This document shows positions 7,741 through 16,548 of a stretch of 33,090 nucleotides of DNA, piece by piece. Source of the DNA: Pseudoalteromonas sp. S2755. Lineage in GTDB: Bacteria > Pseudomonadota > Gammaproteobacteria > Enterobacterales > Alteromonadaceae. The notes beneath the pieces were generated by a model. It made no database searches. It saw only the letters and a list, made by a program, of their open reading frames with translations, and was not told the DNA's origin. The stretch spans positions 1 through 33,090 of the forward strand of contig NZ_PNDS01000036.1 in the NCBI RefSeq assembly GCF_005886535.1, read 5' to 3'. Positions within the stretch are counted from its first letter, which is position 1. The number at the start of each line of letters is the position of its first letter. A program made the translations under genes and the position numbers.

Positions 7741-8748
7741 TTACTCTGTTTTTACGGCGATAGAATCGCGCAAGATTAAGCTTGGTGGGTAGAGATTTTC
7801 GACATCGGGTTGGTGCTTCTCTTTATACACATGCTTAAGTACCCAACGCGCGGCCGCATTGCCCATTTTACGAATAGGGTTATCTATGGTGGTGAGTTTT
7901 GGGTAAAGGTATTTGGTAAATAACACATCGTCAAAGCCTACAACGGAAAGCGCTGATGGGACATCAAGTCCAGCTTCTCTGGCCGCAGTCATCGCACCTG
8001 ATGCCATCTCATCGTTTGCGCAAACCAAGGCACTAAAGCGCTGCCCTGTTTGCATTAAATGATTAAATCCCGCGATGCCATCGGTTTCATGATAACCGCC
8101 TTCAAATGAGAGCTTAGGATCAAATGACACATGGTATTCAGCTAAGGCTTTTTGATGACCAGCCAAACGCGCTTTGGCGTCAAGCTTAAATAACGGTCCA
8201 CTGATATACGCGATATCTCGATGTCCGCGCTGCAATAGCGCCTCAGTCGCTAAGTATCCACCCAGTTCGTTGTCAGTATAAAAACAGCGCTCTGCCAACT
8301 CTGGAATGTGGCGGTTCACTAGCACCAGTTCTACATCTCGTCCCGCAAGCTCAATGAGATATTCATCACTGACTGCTTCTGCATGCACAATTAAGGCATC
8401 GCAGCGCCTATCCAATAAAAACTCGATAGCTTGTTGTTCTTTTTCTTCATCACTGTGGCCCGCCGCAATAATGGCATGTTTGCCCGCCGTTCTCAGCGTG
8501 CTCTCTATGGTGCTCATCATGTCACCAAAAAAAGAGCCGTGTAGCTCTGATACCATAAGCCCCACACTGTTACTGCGGTTAGAAGCCAAAGATTGCGCGA
8601 TAGCATTAGGTTTATAACCTAACTCTGACATTGCCGCGAGCACCTTTTCTTTGGTTTTTTCACTCACCTTTGCATTGCCATTCATCACCCGTGACACCGT
8701 GGCTAATGATACCCCTGCAGCTTTTGAGACTTCGTAAATCGTTGCCAT
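7741..8748 (-). CDS. LacI family transcriptional regulator (AscG-like), probable beta-glucan regulon repressor
   Basis: The product is 335 aa. Residues 1-50 are a LacI-type helix-turn-helix with hinge (TIYEVSKAAGVSLATVSRVMN ... KVLAAMSELGYKPNAIAQSL), followed by a periplasmic-binding-protein-like sensor domain (SNSVGLMVSE, CDALIVHAEA, SALVCANDEMASGA, VPSALSVVGFDD, LILRDSI). The overall sequence resembles E. coli AscG, the repressor of aryl-beta-glucoside genes. It sits between GH1 and the sugar porter on the same strand. Palindromes with a TGTAAGCGCTT core upstream of GH1/FHS-MFS and of GH16 are the expected kind of LacI-family operator, so it probably controls both halves of the glucan locus, with a glucoside as inducer. 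No other LacI-family gene is in the window. Confidence 0.92.
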   Translation of the reverse strand: MATIYEVSKAAGVSLATVSRVMNGNAKVSEKTKEKVLAAMSELGYKPNAIAQSLASNRSNSVGLMVSELHGSFFGDMMSTIESTLRTAGKHAIIAAGHSDEEKEQQAIEFLLDRRCDALIVHAEAVSDEYLIELAGRDVELVLVNRHIPELAERCFYTDNELGGYLATEALLQRGHRDIAYISGPLFKLDAKARLAGHQKALAEYHVSFDPKLSFEGGYHETDGIAGFNHLMQTGQRFSALVCANDEMASGAMTAAREAGLDVPSALSVVGFDDVLFTKYLYPKLTTIDNPIRKMGNAAARWVLKHVYKEKHQPDVENLYPPSLILRDSIAVKTE

Positions 8749-8783
8749 ATCTATTACTTTTATTCCATCAGTTGTATCTGCGC

Positions 8784-8807
8784 ACTATACCAATTTTGGC
8801 TCAAAAT
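8784..8807 (-). promoter_or_regulatory. Possible lacI promoter with adjacent inverted repeat
   Basis: In the 69-base gap between GH1 and the regulator, the minus strand has a -10-like TATAGT (8784-8789) and immediately upstream a perfect AT-rich inverted repeat ATTTTG-AGC-CAAAAT (8793-8807). The -35 is poor. This could give the regulator its own promoter or mark another operator. Confidence 0.3.
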
Positions 8808-8817
8808 GCGCATAGTT

Positions 8818-10161
8818 TTAGACACTTGATTTACGCGCTAGTAGCATCGTTTGGTAGGCTTTTGCACTCGCCTTTAAGGTTCGTTGCTGAGTATGATAAT
8901 CAACGTACACAATGCCAAAGCGTTGCGTATACCCCTCAGCCCATTCGAAATTATCCATTAAACTCCATGCAAAGTAGCCACGAATATCAACGCCTTGCTC
9001 CATTGCTTGATTAACCGCGAGCAAATGAGATTGGAAGTAAACCAGCCTTTGCACGTCTAATACTTCGCCATTTTCCATTTTGTCGTCAAAGGCTGCACCA
9101 TTTTCTGTGATATAAAGTGGTGGCAACTGGTACTCAGCATGTAACTCCCGAAGCAATGCACAAAATGAGTCTGGCACGACTTCCCAGCCCATTGTAGTGA
9201 GCGTTTCGGCACTAGGCTCAACTTGTTCATACCATCCATTACCATCAGATTGATAAATATTTCGGGTGTAATAGTTCACGCCAAGATAATCAATGGGGGC
9301 AGCAATAATCTCTAAATCTCCAGCTAGCATATCTGGTTGTACGTCCTTGGGGAGCTCGGCAAGTAAATCTGGGTACTGCCCTTCAAGAATTGGCTTGATA
9401 TACCAGTGATTACAGTAATCATTCGCGATTTTTGCCGCCTCCACGTCACAATGCGCTGTAGACGCAGGATCCGCATTGGCAAAATTCAACACAACTCCAT
9501 GGAGGCTATTTGGGCAATGCGCTCTTAGCACTTGCATCGCTAAACCATGAGCAAGAAGCAGATGATGAGCTGCTTGTCGTCCCGCCGCTTGGGAGCGCAA
9601 GCCCGGTGCATGAATACCTAATTCATACCCCAAATGTGCACTACAAAATGGTTCATTTAACGTGGTGTACGCATACACTTTATCGCCAAGCGCTTTACAT
9701 ATCACCTCGGTATACCTTGCAAACGCCACAGCCGTTTCTCGATTCAGCCACCCGCCCTTATCCTCAAGCGCTTGTGGTAAGTCCCAGTGATATAGCGTGA
9801 CAAACACTTTTAAGCCTTTAGCAACCAACGCATCGACCAATTGTTGGTAAAATGAAAGTCCTGCATCGTTAACCGTGCCATCATCATTCATTACTCTTGG
9901 CCAAGAAATAGAAAGGCGATAGGCGTCAACCCCCAAACTGGTTATGAGTTCAACATCTTGCTGCCACCTAGATATATGCTCACAGGCAATATCGCCGTTA
10001 CTACCATCCTTTATCGCGCCATCATGTTCACAAAACCTATCCCAAATTGACTCACAACGCCCACGCCGCTCACCTTCGATTTGAAATGACGAAGTCGCAA
10101 CGCCGAAAATATAGTCTGCCTTCAACATGGCCGAGTGTGTTGGCAGGATAATTTTATTCAT
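8818..10161 (-). CDS. GH1 beta-glucosidase (cytoplasmic)
   Basis: This retaining beta-glucosidase would hydrolyse cellobiose- or laminaribiose-type disaccharides to glucose in the cytoplasm; no signal peptide is present. The product is 447 aa from ATG 10161, typical for bacterial GH1; a TTG five codons upstream is also in frame but ATG with GGAA 9 bases upstream is preferred. The (beta/alpha)8 signatures are FGVATSSFQIEG at the N-terminus, the acid/base E170 in TTLNEP, NYYTRN in the middle, the nucleophile E353 in YITENGAAF, and ESMDNFEWAEGY-like SLMDNFEWAEGYTQRFG near the C-terminus, which forms the glucose-binding -1 subsite. It is divergent from the FHS transporter, sharing a regulatory region with two LacI-type operators. 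Confidence 0.95.
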   Translation of the reverse strand: MNKIILPTHSAMLKADYIFGVATSSFQIEGERRGRCESIWDRFCEHDGAIKDGSNGDIACEHISRWQQDVELITSLGVDAYRLSISWPRVMNDDGTVNDAGLSFYQQLVDALVAKGLKVFVTLYHWDLPQALEDKGGWLNRETAVAFARYTEVICKALGDKVYAYTTLNEPFCSAHLGYELGIHAPGLRSQAAGRQAAHHLLLAHGLAMQVLRAHCPNSLHGVVLNFANADPASTAHCDVEAAKIANDYCNHWYIKPILEGQYPDLLAELPKDVQPDMLAGDLEIIAAPIDYLGVNYYTRNIYQSDGNGWYEQVEPSAETLTTMGWEVVPDSFCALLRELHAEYQLPPLYITENGAAFDDKMENGEVLDVQRLVYFQSHLLAVNQAMEQGVDIRGYFAWSLMDNFEWAEGYTQRFGIVYVDYHTQQRTLKASAKAYQTMLLARKSSV

Positions 10162-10282
10162 GGTTAATCGTTCCAAGTTATGTGTTCACGCCAAGGTACG
10201 AGCGTGTTGTGTTAGTCACAGTGCAAGGCAAAAACATTTTTTATTTGAATTCGTGTTCGCTTTCTGCAATCATCATTAAAAA

Positions 10283-10296
10283 TGTAAGCGCTTTCA
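10283..10296 (+). promoter_or_regulatory. LacI-type operator 1 (GH1/FHS-MFS divergent region)
   Basis: TGTAAGCGCTTTCA has the near-palindromic AAGCGCTT centre of LacI-family operators. The 18-base context including four upstream As is identical to the site at 22625-22638 upstream of GH16. Confidence 0.8.
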
Positions 10297-10305
10297 TTTT
10301 ATAAA

Positions 10306-10319
10306 TGTAAGCGCTTTAC
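10306..10319 (+). promoter_or_regulatory. LacI-type operator 2 (GH1/FHS-MFS divergent region)
   Basis: TGTAAGCGCTTTAC lies 23 bp (centre to centre) from operator 1, about two helical turns, so two dimers could bind on one face. A TATAAA (10300-10305) sits between the two operators and could serve as a -10 for either direction. Confidence 0.8.
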
Positions 10320-10345
10320 CAAAAAAAATCAACTAGGAGTTTGTC

Positions 10346-11596
10346 GTGAGCGTACCGTCTCAACCACAGGTTTCAGCAGCAATCGCCACAGGCCATACTG
10401 GTCAGTACCGATTTGCTTTGGGGGCCCTCACCTCACTATTTTTTATGTGGGGTTTCATTACTTGCTTGAATGATATTTTAATTCCGTATCTCAAAGGCGC
10501 GTTTGAGCTTAATTACACTCAAGCGATGCTGATCCAATTTTGCTTTTTTAGCGCCTATTTTGTTGTTTCGGTGCCAGCTGGTAAATTGGTTGGAAAAATC
10601 GGCTATCAAAAAGGCATTGTAACTGGATTACTTACCGCAGGCATCGGCTGTGTGCTTTTTTACCCAGCGGCTGAAAGTGGTATCTACGGCGTGTTTTTAT
10701 TCGCGCTATTTGTACTAGCGGCAGGGATCACAGTGCTACAAGTTGCTGCTAACCCTTTTGTTAGTGTACTTGGCTCTCCCGAAACCGCCCCTGCACGACT
10801 CACCATGACCCAAGCCTTTAACTCTCTCGGTACGACTGCCGCCCCATTTTTTGGCGCCATGCTCATCTTCAGTGAGGGAAGCACAGTTGAGGTGGGCAAT
10901 GCCAGCGCAACCCAATTGCCTTACTTAATGTTAGCAGCCATGCTCGCGTCATTGGCTTTGATCTTTGCCTTTATCAAACTTCCCCAGCTAAGTAGTACTA
11001 CCGAGGAAGTCACCACAGGCGAAATCAAGGCATGGCAGCATAAACATCTGGTGCTTGGTGCAATCGGCATTTTCGTTTATGTTGGAGCTGAAGTGGCAAT
11101 TGGCTCAACGCTCGTTAGCTTCTTACATCAACCAGACATTGGCAACATGACCGAAGCCCAAGCCGCAAAGCTCATCGCATATTATTGGGGTGGAGCCATG
11201 GTCGGACGCTTTATTGGCGCGTTAGTCATGCAGAAAATATCGGGTCGAACCGTGCTTGCCTTTAATGCAGCCTGTGCATTTGCATTAGTACTTATCGCAG
11301 TATTTAGCAGCGGTCAGCTCGCCCTTTGGAGCATTTTGGCGGTCGGGCTTTGTAACTCCGTGATGTTCCCGACTATCTTTAGCTTATCGTTGAATGGGCT
11401 TGGAAAACAAACGGCACAAGGCTCTGGTATTCTCTGTCTTGCTATTGTTGGCGGTGCAGTTATCCCGCTATTTCAAGGGATGCTAGCAGACGGAATCAAT
11501 CTGCAGCTATCATTCTTACTGCCAGCTTTATGCTATATCTACATCGCCTACTTTGGATTAAAAGGCGCAACTCCCCAGCGTTTCAAGAGTAATTAA
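10346..11596 (+). CDS. FHS (FucP/GluP) family MFS sugar transporter, probably glucose
   Basis: The product is 416 aa, starting at GTG 10346 with AGGAG 6 bases upstream. Twelve membrane helices are evident. The N-terminal [47 protein letters not shown], and [38 protein letters not shown] stretch (residues about 130-165) are hallmarks of the fucose/glucose/galactose:H+ symporter family (TIGR01272, GluP group). Second-half motifs are [10 protein letters not shown] and [13 protein letters not shown]. It is first gene of an apparent two-gene operon with GH3, three bases upstream of it, so it likely imports the glucose released by GH3 in the periplasm. Two LacI-type operators precede it. Confidence 0.92.
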   Translation: MSVPSQPQVSAAIATGHTGQYRFALGALTSLFFMWGFITCLNDILIPYLKGAFELNYTQAMLIQFCFFSAYFVVSVPAGKLVGKIGYQKGIVTGLLTAGIGCVLFYPAAESGIYGVFLFALFVLAAGITVLQVAANPFVSVLGSPETAPARLTMTQAFNSLGTTAAPFFGAMLIFSEGSTVEVGNASATQLPYLMLAAMLASLALIFAFIKLPQLSSTTEEVTTGEIKAWQHKHLVLGAIGIFVYVGAEVAIGSTLVSFLHQPDIGNMTEAQAAKLIAYYWGGAMVGRFIGALVMQKISGRTVLAFNAACAFALVLIAVFSSGQLALWSILAVGLCNSVMFPTIFSLSLNGLGKQTAQGSGILCLAIVGGAVIPLFQGMLADGINLQLSFLLPALCYIYIAYFGLKGATPQRFKSN

Positions 11597-11599
11597 GAC

Positions 11600-14140
11600 A
11601 TGAAAACGAAAATAACCATGCTAAGTCTTGCAATGGCTGTCGCAACCTTAACCGGATGTACCGAAAGTCCAAATAAAACCAGTGTTGCTACAGCTCGCCA
11701 AGTGGAAAACTGGCCAGCGCTGACGCCTGCGATTCAAACCGATAACAATCTAGAAGAAAGAATTCGGTCGATACTCGCTAAGATGACCCTAGAGCAAAAA
11801 GTTGCGCAGATGATCCAGCCTGAGATTCGAAATATTACCGTCGCAGAAATGCGAGAATACGGATTCGGCTCATATCTCAATGGTGGTGGCGCATTTCCTT
11901 ACAACAACAAACATGCAACGCCTGCTGATTGGGTTAAACTTGCCGAAGCGCTTTACCAAGCATCGATTGACGATAGCCTAGATGGCAGCACTATTCCTAC
12001 CATGTGGGGAACGGATGCGGTTCATGGCCACAATAACGTCATTGGCGCTACGCTATTTCCACATAACATTGGCCTTGGCGCGGCAAATAACCCAGATCTC
12101 ATTGAGAAAATCGCCCAGATTACCGCAAAAGAAGTATTAGCCACCGGGATTGATTGGATATTTGCCCCCACGGTCGCAGTGGTACGTGATGATCGCTGGG
12201 GACGCACCTATGAAGGATACTCGGAGCATCCCGACATCGTAAAAGCGTATTCCAGCGCTATTGTTAAAGGCTTACAGGGCGACCCTAAAGCGGACTTTCT
12301 TGGTAAGAGCCGCGTGATCAGCACGGTAAAGCATTTTGTCGGCGATGGTGGCACAGTTGATGGTGACGACCAAGGCGACAACATCGCCTCTGAAAAAGCA
12401 TTAATTGCACTTCACGCTCAAGGCTACGTAGGCGGACTTAAAGCCGGAGCACAATCGGTGATGGCGTCGTTTAACAGTTGGCATGGCGAAAAAGTACATG
12501 GCAGCCATTATTTGCTTACCCAAGTGCTCAAAGAGCGAATGAGTTTTGATGGTTTTGTGGTAAGCGATTGGAATGGTCACGGCCAAATAAAAGGCTGTAC
12601 GAACGACAGCTGCGCAGAGGCCATTAATGCCGGCATTGATATTGTCATGGCCCCGAACGATTGGAAAGCCTTGTACAACAATACGCTAGCGCAAGCAAAA
12701 AGCGGCGCTATCGCGCAGTCTCGCATTGATGATGCAGTAAGTCGTATTTTAAGAGTTAAACTCCGTGCGGGACTTTTTGAAAAACCAAGTCCTGCAAATC
12801 GTCCATTGGCTGGCAACTCAGAAATCATTGGCGCAGAGTCGCACCGTAAAGTTGCGCGCCAAGCCGTACGTGAGTCACTGGTTTTACTCAAAAACAAAGA
12901 TCAGCTATTACCACTTAAACCAAACCAACATATTTTGTTAGCAGGCGATGGTGCCGACAATATCGGCAAACAATCGGGCGGTTGGAGCATTACTTGGCAA
13001 GGTACCAACAACACCAATGCCGACTTCCCGGGCGGTACTTCTATTTATGATGGTATAAGGCAGCAAGCAGAGGCGGCTGGTGGCACCGTCACATTAAGTA
13101 CTAGCGGTGATTTTGAAGATAAGCCTGACGTTGCCATTGTGGTATTTGGCGAAGACCCCTATGCAGAGGGCCACGGTGATAGAGCAACACTTGAATACAA
13201 GCCGTCTGATAAATCTGATCTCGCATTACTTAAACGCTTTAAACAAGCAGGAATTCCTACGGTGACGGTGTTTATCAGTGGCCGCCCAATGTGGGTAAAC
13301 CCTGAACTCAACGCATCCGATGCATTTGTGGCGGCATGGTTACCGGGATCTGAAGGAATTGGGATCAGTGACGTATTACTGGCCGACAAAAACGGCCAAG
13401 TTAAGTATGATTTTACTGGCAAGCTTAGTTATTCTTGGCCAAAAACGCCGACACAAATCGTAAATTACCAAGATGAAAATTACGACCCGCTTTTACCTTA
13501 TGGTTTTGGCTTACGTTATTCAGACCAAAATGTACTAGCAGATAATTTACCAGAGCAAATACAAACTCAAGCAAATCTCGCCAGCGGTGTAGACTTACTG
13601 GTAAGGTCAATCAATAAACCTTGGCAAGGCCATTTATACAGCAGTGCCGACAATCAACTGATAAATGCCAACACCCATACGCTCGGTGGTATTAGCTACC
13701 GCACAACGGACAGAGAAGTACAAGAAGATGCCATTCAGCTACTTTTTGACGGTAGTCGACGCAGCGGCTTTAGACTCGCCAGTGAAAGCTACTTTAGGGA
13801 AGACATAAGCCCAAGTATTCCAACCGACAGCGCCCTTACCCTTAAAGTACAAGTTGATGCTGCGCCAGATAAACCGGTTTGGGTAGCGATGAGCTGTGAA
13901 GGCGAAGCGGATGCAAACGGCTCATGCACCGCAAAAGTCGATATTGCTAAGCAACTTCAAGCGATGCCGTTGACCAAATGGCAATCACTAAGCATTGACC
14001 TCAATTGCTTTACAACCCAAGGGATGGACTTCACTAAAACCGTTGTCCCTTTCGAGCTTTCAACCGCTGGGATACTCGAGGTAACGCTGTCTGAGATACA
14101 GATCTCTTCAGAAGCATCACCGACACTAAGCTGCAACTAG
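11600..14140 (+). CDS. GH3 exo-beta-glucanase/beta-glucosidase lipoprotein, ExoP-like
   Basis: This exo-acting beta-1,3/1,4-glucan glucohydrolase is 846 aa. A lipoprotein signal peptide ends in the lipobox LTGC with lipidated C20. The N-terminal GH3 barrel spans about 45-410, with substrate residues KHF (244-246) and catalytic nucleophile D323 in GFVVSDWNGHGQ. The alpha/beta sandwich spans about 430-660 (RESLVLLKN, VVFGEDPYAEGHGDR, PGSEGIGISDVLL). A C-terminal beta-sandwich of about 170 aa corresponds to the extra domain of Pseudoalteromonas ExoP, which helps shape the active site. Length and domain order match ExoP (about 840 aa). It should remove glucose from laminarin oligosaccharides in the periplasm for the upstream FHS transporter. 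A strong terminator follows. Confidence 0.94.
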   Translation: MKTKITMLSLAMAVATLTGCTESPNKTSVATARQVENWPALTPAIQTDNNLEERIRSILAKMTLEQKVAQMIQPEIRNITVAEMREYGFGSYLNGGGAFPYNNKHATPADWVKLAEALYQASIDDSLDGSTIPTMWGTDAVHGHNNVIGATLFPHNIGLGAANNPDLIEKIAQITAKEVLATGIDWIFAPTVAVVRDDRWGRTYEGYSEHPDIVKAYSSAIVKGLQGDPKADFLGKSRVISTVKHFVGDGGTVDGDDQGDNIASEKALIALHAQGYVGGLKAGAQSVMASFNSWHGEKVHGSHYLLTQVLKERMSFDGFVVSDWNGHGQIKGCTNDSCAEAINAGIDIVMAPNDWKALYNNTLAQAKSGAIAQSRIDDAVSRILRVKLRAGLFEKPSPANRPLAGNSEIIGAESHRKVARQAVRESLVLLKNKDQLLPLKPNQHILLAGDGADNIGKQSGGWSITWQGTNNTNADFPGGTSIYDGIRQQAEAAGGTVTLSTSGDFEDKPDVAIVVFGEDPYAEGHGDRATLEYKPSDKSDLALLKRFKQAGIPTVTVFISGRPMWVNPELNASDAFVAAWLPGSEGIGISDVLLADKNGQVKYDFTGKLSYSWPKTPTQIVNYQDENYDPLLPYGFGLRYSDQNVLADNLPEQIQTQANLASGVDLLVRSINKPWQGHLYSSADNQLINANTHTLGGISYRTTDREVQEDAIQLLFDGSRRSGFRLASESYFREDISPSIPTDSALTLKVQVDAAPDKPVWVAMSCEGEADANGSCTAKVDIAKQLQAMPLTKWQSLSIDLNCFTTQGMDFTKTVVPFELSTAGILEVTLSEIQISSEASPTLSCN

Positions 14141-14150
14141 TCCCCTTAAC

Positions 14151-14187
14151 ACGATGTGGGCACCAAGCTGTGTTCACATCGTTTTTT
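14151..14187 (+). terminator. Rho-independent terminator after GH3
   Basis: An 8-bp perfect stem ACGATGTG (14151-14158) / CACATCGT (14175-14182) is followed directly by TTTTT. It lies about 10 bases past the GH3 stop and closes the FHS-GH3 operon. Confidence 0.88.
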
Positions 14188-14380
14188 AGTGTCTAATGAG
14201 CCAACTTTAATGTGGACTAGAATTTAAGAGATCTAAGATAAGCCAATTGTCTGATGCGCTCGTTTATTCTTTTTACAGGACACAAACAAGCGATTTAAAA
14301 AGTCACACCAAGAACACACTTGCCCGCACCTGCTCAATTTAATACTCTACCTTATGAGCTAACACCAAGGAAGAGCCAGA

Positions 14381-14785
14381 ATGTCAACTATAGCCGAACC
14401 AGTGATTAGTACCTATCCACCTGCTGCACAAGCAAAAATCAGGGCACTGCGTAGCCTCGTTATGCAGGTTGCCAGTGAGCAAAACTTTGGCGCGGTGATT
14501 GAGGCAATAAAATGGGGAGAGTTAAGCTTTAGTGTTAACTCAGGTAGCCCTTTCCGAATGGCTTGGAAAGCCAAAACACCTACCAACTATCATCTTTATT
14601 TTCACTGCCAAACGAAGCTAGTTGATACATTTAGAGTACTATTTTCCGACGAGCTACAATTTGAAGGAAACCGAGCGATTGTCCTTAAATTAGAAGAAGA
14701 CATACCAACCGCACTACTTTACCGTTGTATCGCCATTGCAATGGACTATAAAAACCTCAAAAACTTACCTTTACTGGGACAATGA
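14381..14785 (+). CDS. DUF1801 (YdhG-like) family protein
   Basis: The product is 134 aa from ATG 14381 with AAGGAAGAG upstream. The sequence has the DUF1801 pattern: an N-terminal helical segment (PPAAQAKIRALRSLV), EAIKWGELSFSV with the conserved KWGxxSF-type motif, then alternating strands (YHLYFHCQ, NRAIVLKLEE) and a C-terminal helix. Members are small soluble alpha/beta proteins of undefined biochemical role. It has no signal peptide and appears monocistronic. The 193 bases upstream, after the GH3 terminator, hold no other gene I can support. Confidence 0.75.
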   Translation: MSTIAEPVISTYPPAAQAKIRALRSLVMQVASEQNFGAVIEAIKWGELSFSVNSGSPFRMAWKAKTPTNYHLYFHCQTKLVDTFRVLFSDELQFEGNRAIVLKLEEDIPTALLYRCIAIAMDYKNLKNLPLLGQ

Positions 14786-15050
14786 CAACCAACCCTCGTA
14801 AACCTTGCCCTAAGCGAGAAACCCACCGTTACCAATTTTTACAACCGTGTACTTCTTACCTGAATAAAACGTGAAAAATTTACCCCTTTAAAATATAGAA
14901 AATAAAATTGCCTTAGATTCAAATAGTTAGTTTTGTTCATTTATGGTTCGAGCTTTGCTTACATAGTGATAAATAATTAAGTGCATTTCGCAACTCTGCA
15001 TTGGAAAACACCAAAACCAATTAGTGCAAATAACAAAAGGAGCATAAAAC

Positions 15051-15590
15051 ATGACACCACAATCCGAGCTGCAAGATAGTTTTATTGATTTCGTGAGCAA
15101 GCAGCAATTTCCATGCATTTGTGGTGGTAATAGAGCCGAATTAGCGTTTAACAATATTGAGGTTTTAGGTTTTGGCGATCTAACCTCAAGACACAATAAC
15201 TTCAGTTTAATAACGAACCTCTATTCTTTCGTCGAAAGGGTAGATTTGAACAACATGAAAAGTGCCGCGTTTGTTGCGGTTTTTGAGCAAAGCCAACACT
15301 TAGATGACAGCGACTTTAATAAGTCTGTTTGGCGTAAACTGCAGGAATTACAAAACCTAGTATCGCAGAGCACGCCTAGAGGGCCGCATTCTCAATCGTC
15401 AGATTGCAGCAATAACTTTCATTTTAATTTGGATGGCGAGCCGCTTTATATCACTTGTTTAAGCCCTACAAGCGCATCGAGAAACAGAAAGTTTAAGTAC
15501 CCAGCGATTGTTTTTAACTTAATGCCTCAGTTTGAGGTCCCACAGAGTTTCCGTGTCGTCGAATCACACGTAGAAACCCACAGAATTTAA
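15051..15590 (+). CDS. YqcI/YcgG family protein (GntA-like, putative heme-dependent oxygenase)
   Basis: The product is 179 aa, with AAGGAG upstream of ATG 15051. It shows the order of motifs of the YqcI/YcgG family (PF08892): FPCICGGNRA near the N-terminus, FVAVFEQSQHLDDSDFNKSVWRKLQELQ in the middle, and NFHFNLDGEPLYITCLSP..ASRNRKFKYPAIVFNLMPQFE near the C-terminus. One member, GntA, is a heme-dependent N-hydroxylase in guanitoxin synthesis, so an oxygenase role is possible, but no other guanitoxin-type gene is present and the substrate is unknown. It is slightly shorter than many relatives (200-240 aa). A 53-aa membrane protein follows after 31 bases and may be co-transcribed. Confidence 0.78.
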   Translation: MTPQSELQDSFIDFVSKQQFPCICGGNRAELAFNNIEVLGFGDLTSRHNNFSLITNLYSFVERVDLNNMKSAAFVAVFEQSQHLDDSDFNKSVWRKLQELQNLVSQSTPRGPHSQSSDCSNNFHFNLDGEPLYITCLSPTSASRNRKFKYPAIVFNLMPQFEVPQSFRVVESHVETHRI

Positions 15591-15621
15591 TGCACATTGT
15601 ACCAACGGAGAGGAACTAGAT

Positions 15622-15783
15622 ATGAGCAACATCATGGTAATCGATTTTATTATTTACGTCGTCATTGGCATATTAACAACTTTGGGTTGTTTTGGCTTAA
15701 TGAGTGCTTCAAGCGCTTATTCAAATCTAAGTAGCCCAACCAGTCGCACTAAGGCGAGTAAGTCTGCTGTAGTGCGGAACTAA
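15622..15783 (+). CDS. Small single-pass membrane protein, hypothetical
   Basis: This is a 53-aa protein from ATG 15622 with a good AGAGGA ribosome site 8 bases upstream. One hydrophobic segment (about residues 5-27, VIDFIIYVVIGILTTLGCFGLMS) is followed by a Ser/Thr/Lys-rich tail (SSPTSRTKASKSAVVRN). It lies 31 bases behind the GntA-like gene on the same strand, suggesting one transcript. No family is recognised; the ribosome site and membrane helix argue for a real gene. Confidence 0.55.
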   Translation: MSNIMVIDFIIYVVIGILTTLGCFGLMSASSAYSNLSSPTSRTKASKSAVVRN

Positions 15784-15805
15784 GCGATGCCGAATTCAAG
15801 CTTTG

Positions 15806-15835
15806 CTCCCTTTAACTACTCGCGGGAAAAGGGAG
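15806..15835. terminator. Hairpin between convergent genes
   Basis: CTCCCTTT (15806-15813) pairs perfectly with AAAGGGAG (15828-15835) across a 14-base loop. It lies between the small membrane gene and the convergent LysE-type pseudogene. There is no strong T-run on the plus side; AT-rich sequence follows. Confidence 0.5.
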
Positions 15836-15862
15836 TATGCTTACATTTTTAAGCCACTCAAA

Positions 15863-16474
15863 CTACTTACCGGCGGCAACTAAACCGGCGCCAAACCCAA
15901 AAAACACGCCACCGCTCACTTTATTCATCATCGTCATGCTCTTAGGTGACGACAATTTAGTCTTCGCAAGGCCAGAAAACACCGCATAAGAAATATGCAC
16001 CATAAATACAAGCAGGCTAAAGGTAAAAACCAGCAACATAAATTGCGGCATAAAGGCATTTTCCACATTGATAAATTGCGGAAAGATAGACATAAAGAAG
16101 ATAACAGCCTTAGGGTTGGTGATCGAAACAAAGAAGCCTTCTAAAAAACACTTTTTCATCGTACTTGCAGCAATAGACTTGCCTATTTAACTTTCACCTT
16201 TAGTTCGCCACATTTTGTAGCCTAAATAGAAAAGATATGCAGCGCCAATAAATTTAACGACCGTAAATGCCAACACGGAACTGGCTAAGATCACACCTAA
16301 ACTTGATGCCGATACCGCGGCGACAATCAAAATCCCGAGCGCGACACCACAAATACCAGCTAAAGACTTGGCAAAGCCTCTTTGAATTGAGTTATTGATA
16401 GTCAGCATCACCGCAGGCCCCGGTAATAAAATTGTCGCCAAAGCGACACCTACAAACAGCAAATAATTGTCCAA
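15863..16474 (-). pseudogene. LysE/RhtB family amino-acid exporter interrupted by one in-frame TAA
   Basis: Two open stretches on the same strand and in the same frame together make a normal-length LysE/RhtB exporter (203 codons). The first (16474 to 16190, TTG start with GGGG upstream) encodes the N-terminal half with the family signature LLPGPAVMLTINNSIQRGFAKSLAGICGVALG and ends ...YLGYKMWRTKGES. A TAA at 16187-16189 interrupts it. Translation then continues in frame through IGKSIAAST to MKKCFLEGFFVSITNPKAVIFFMSIFPQFI and on to a TAG at 15863. Nothing else is missing: all six helices are encoded. The lesion is a single nonsense codon, so recent inactivation, a sequencing error, or readthrough are all possible. 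Confidence 0.85.
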
Positions 16475-16548
16475 AACATCAACCCCGCAAACATGTCCGA
16501 TTCACACTCACTGCATCATCACACTAAATCATGAATTTACAAAGTAAT

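Noticed and set aside
8784..8807. Full terminator between GH1 and lacI
   Set aside because: The 6-bp inverted repeat is AT-rich and has no T-run; it is more plausible as part of a promoter or operator.
11945..11957. GAAGCGCTTTACC inside GH3 as another LacI-type operator
   Set aside because: It is in well-conserved coding sequence (AEALYQ), lacks the TGT arm, and is far from a promoter.
14782..14874. 30-codon frame overlapping the DUF1801 stop (ATGA)
   Set aside because: It has no domain, poor composition for a protein, and is too short to support beyond the start overlap.
15711..15718. AAGCGCTT inside the small membrane gene as an operator
   Set aside because: Only the 8-base core matches; the flanks differ from the four intergenic sites. 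Similar cores at 26348 and 31501 are also within coding regions.
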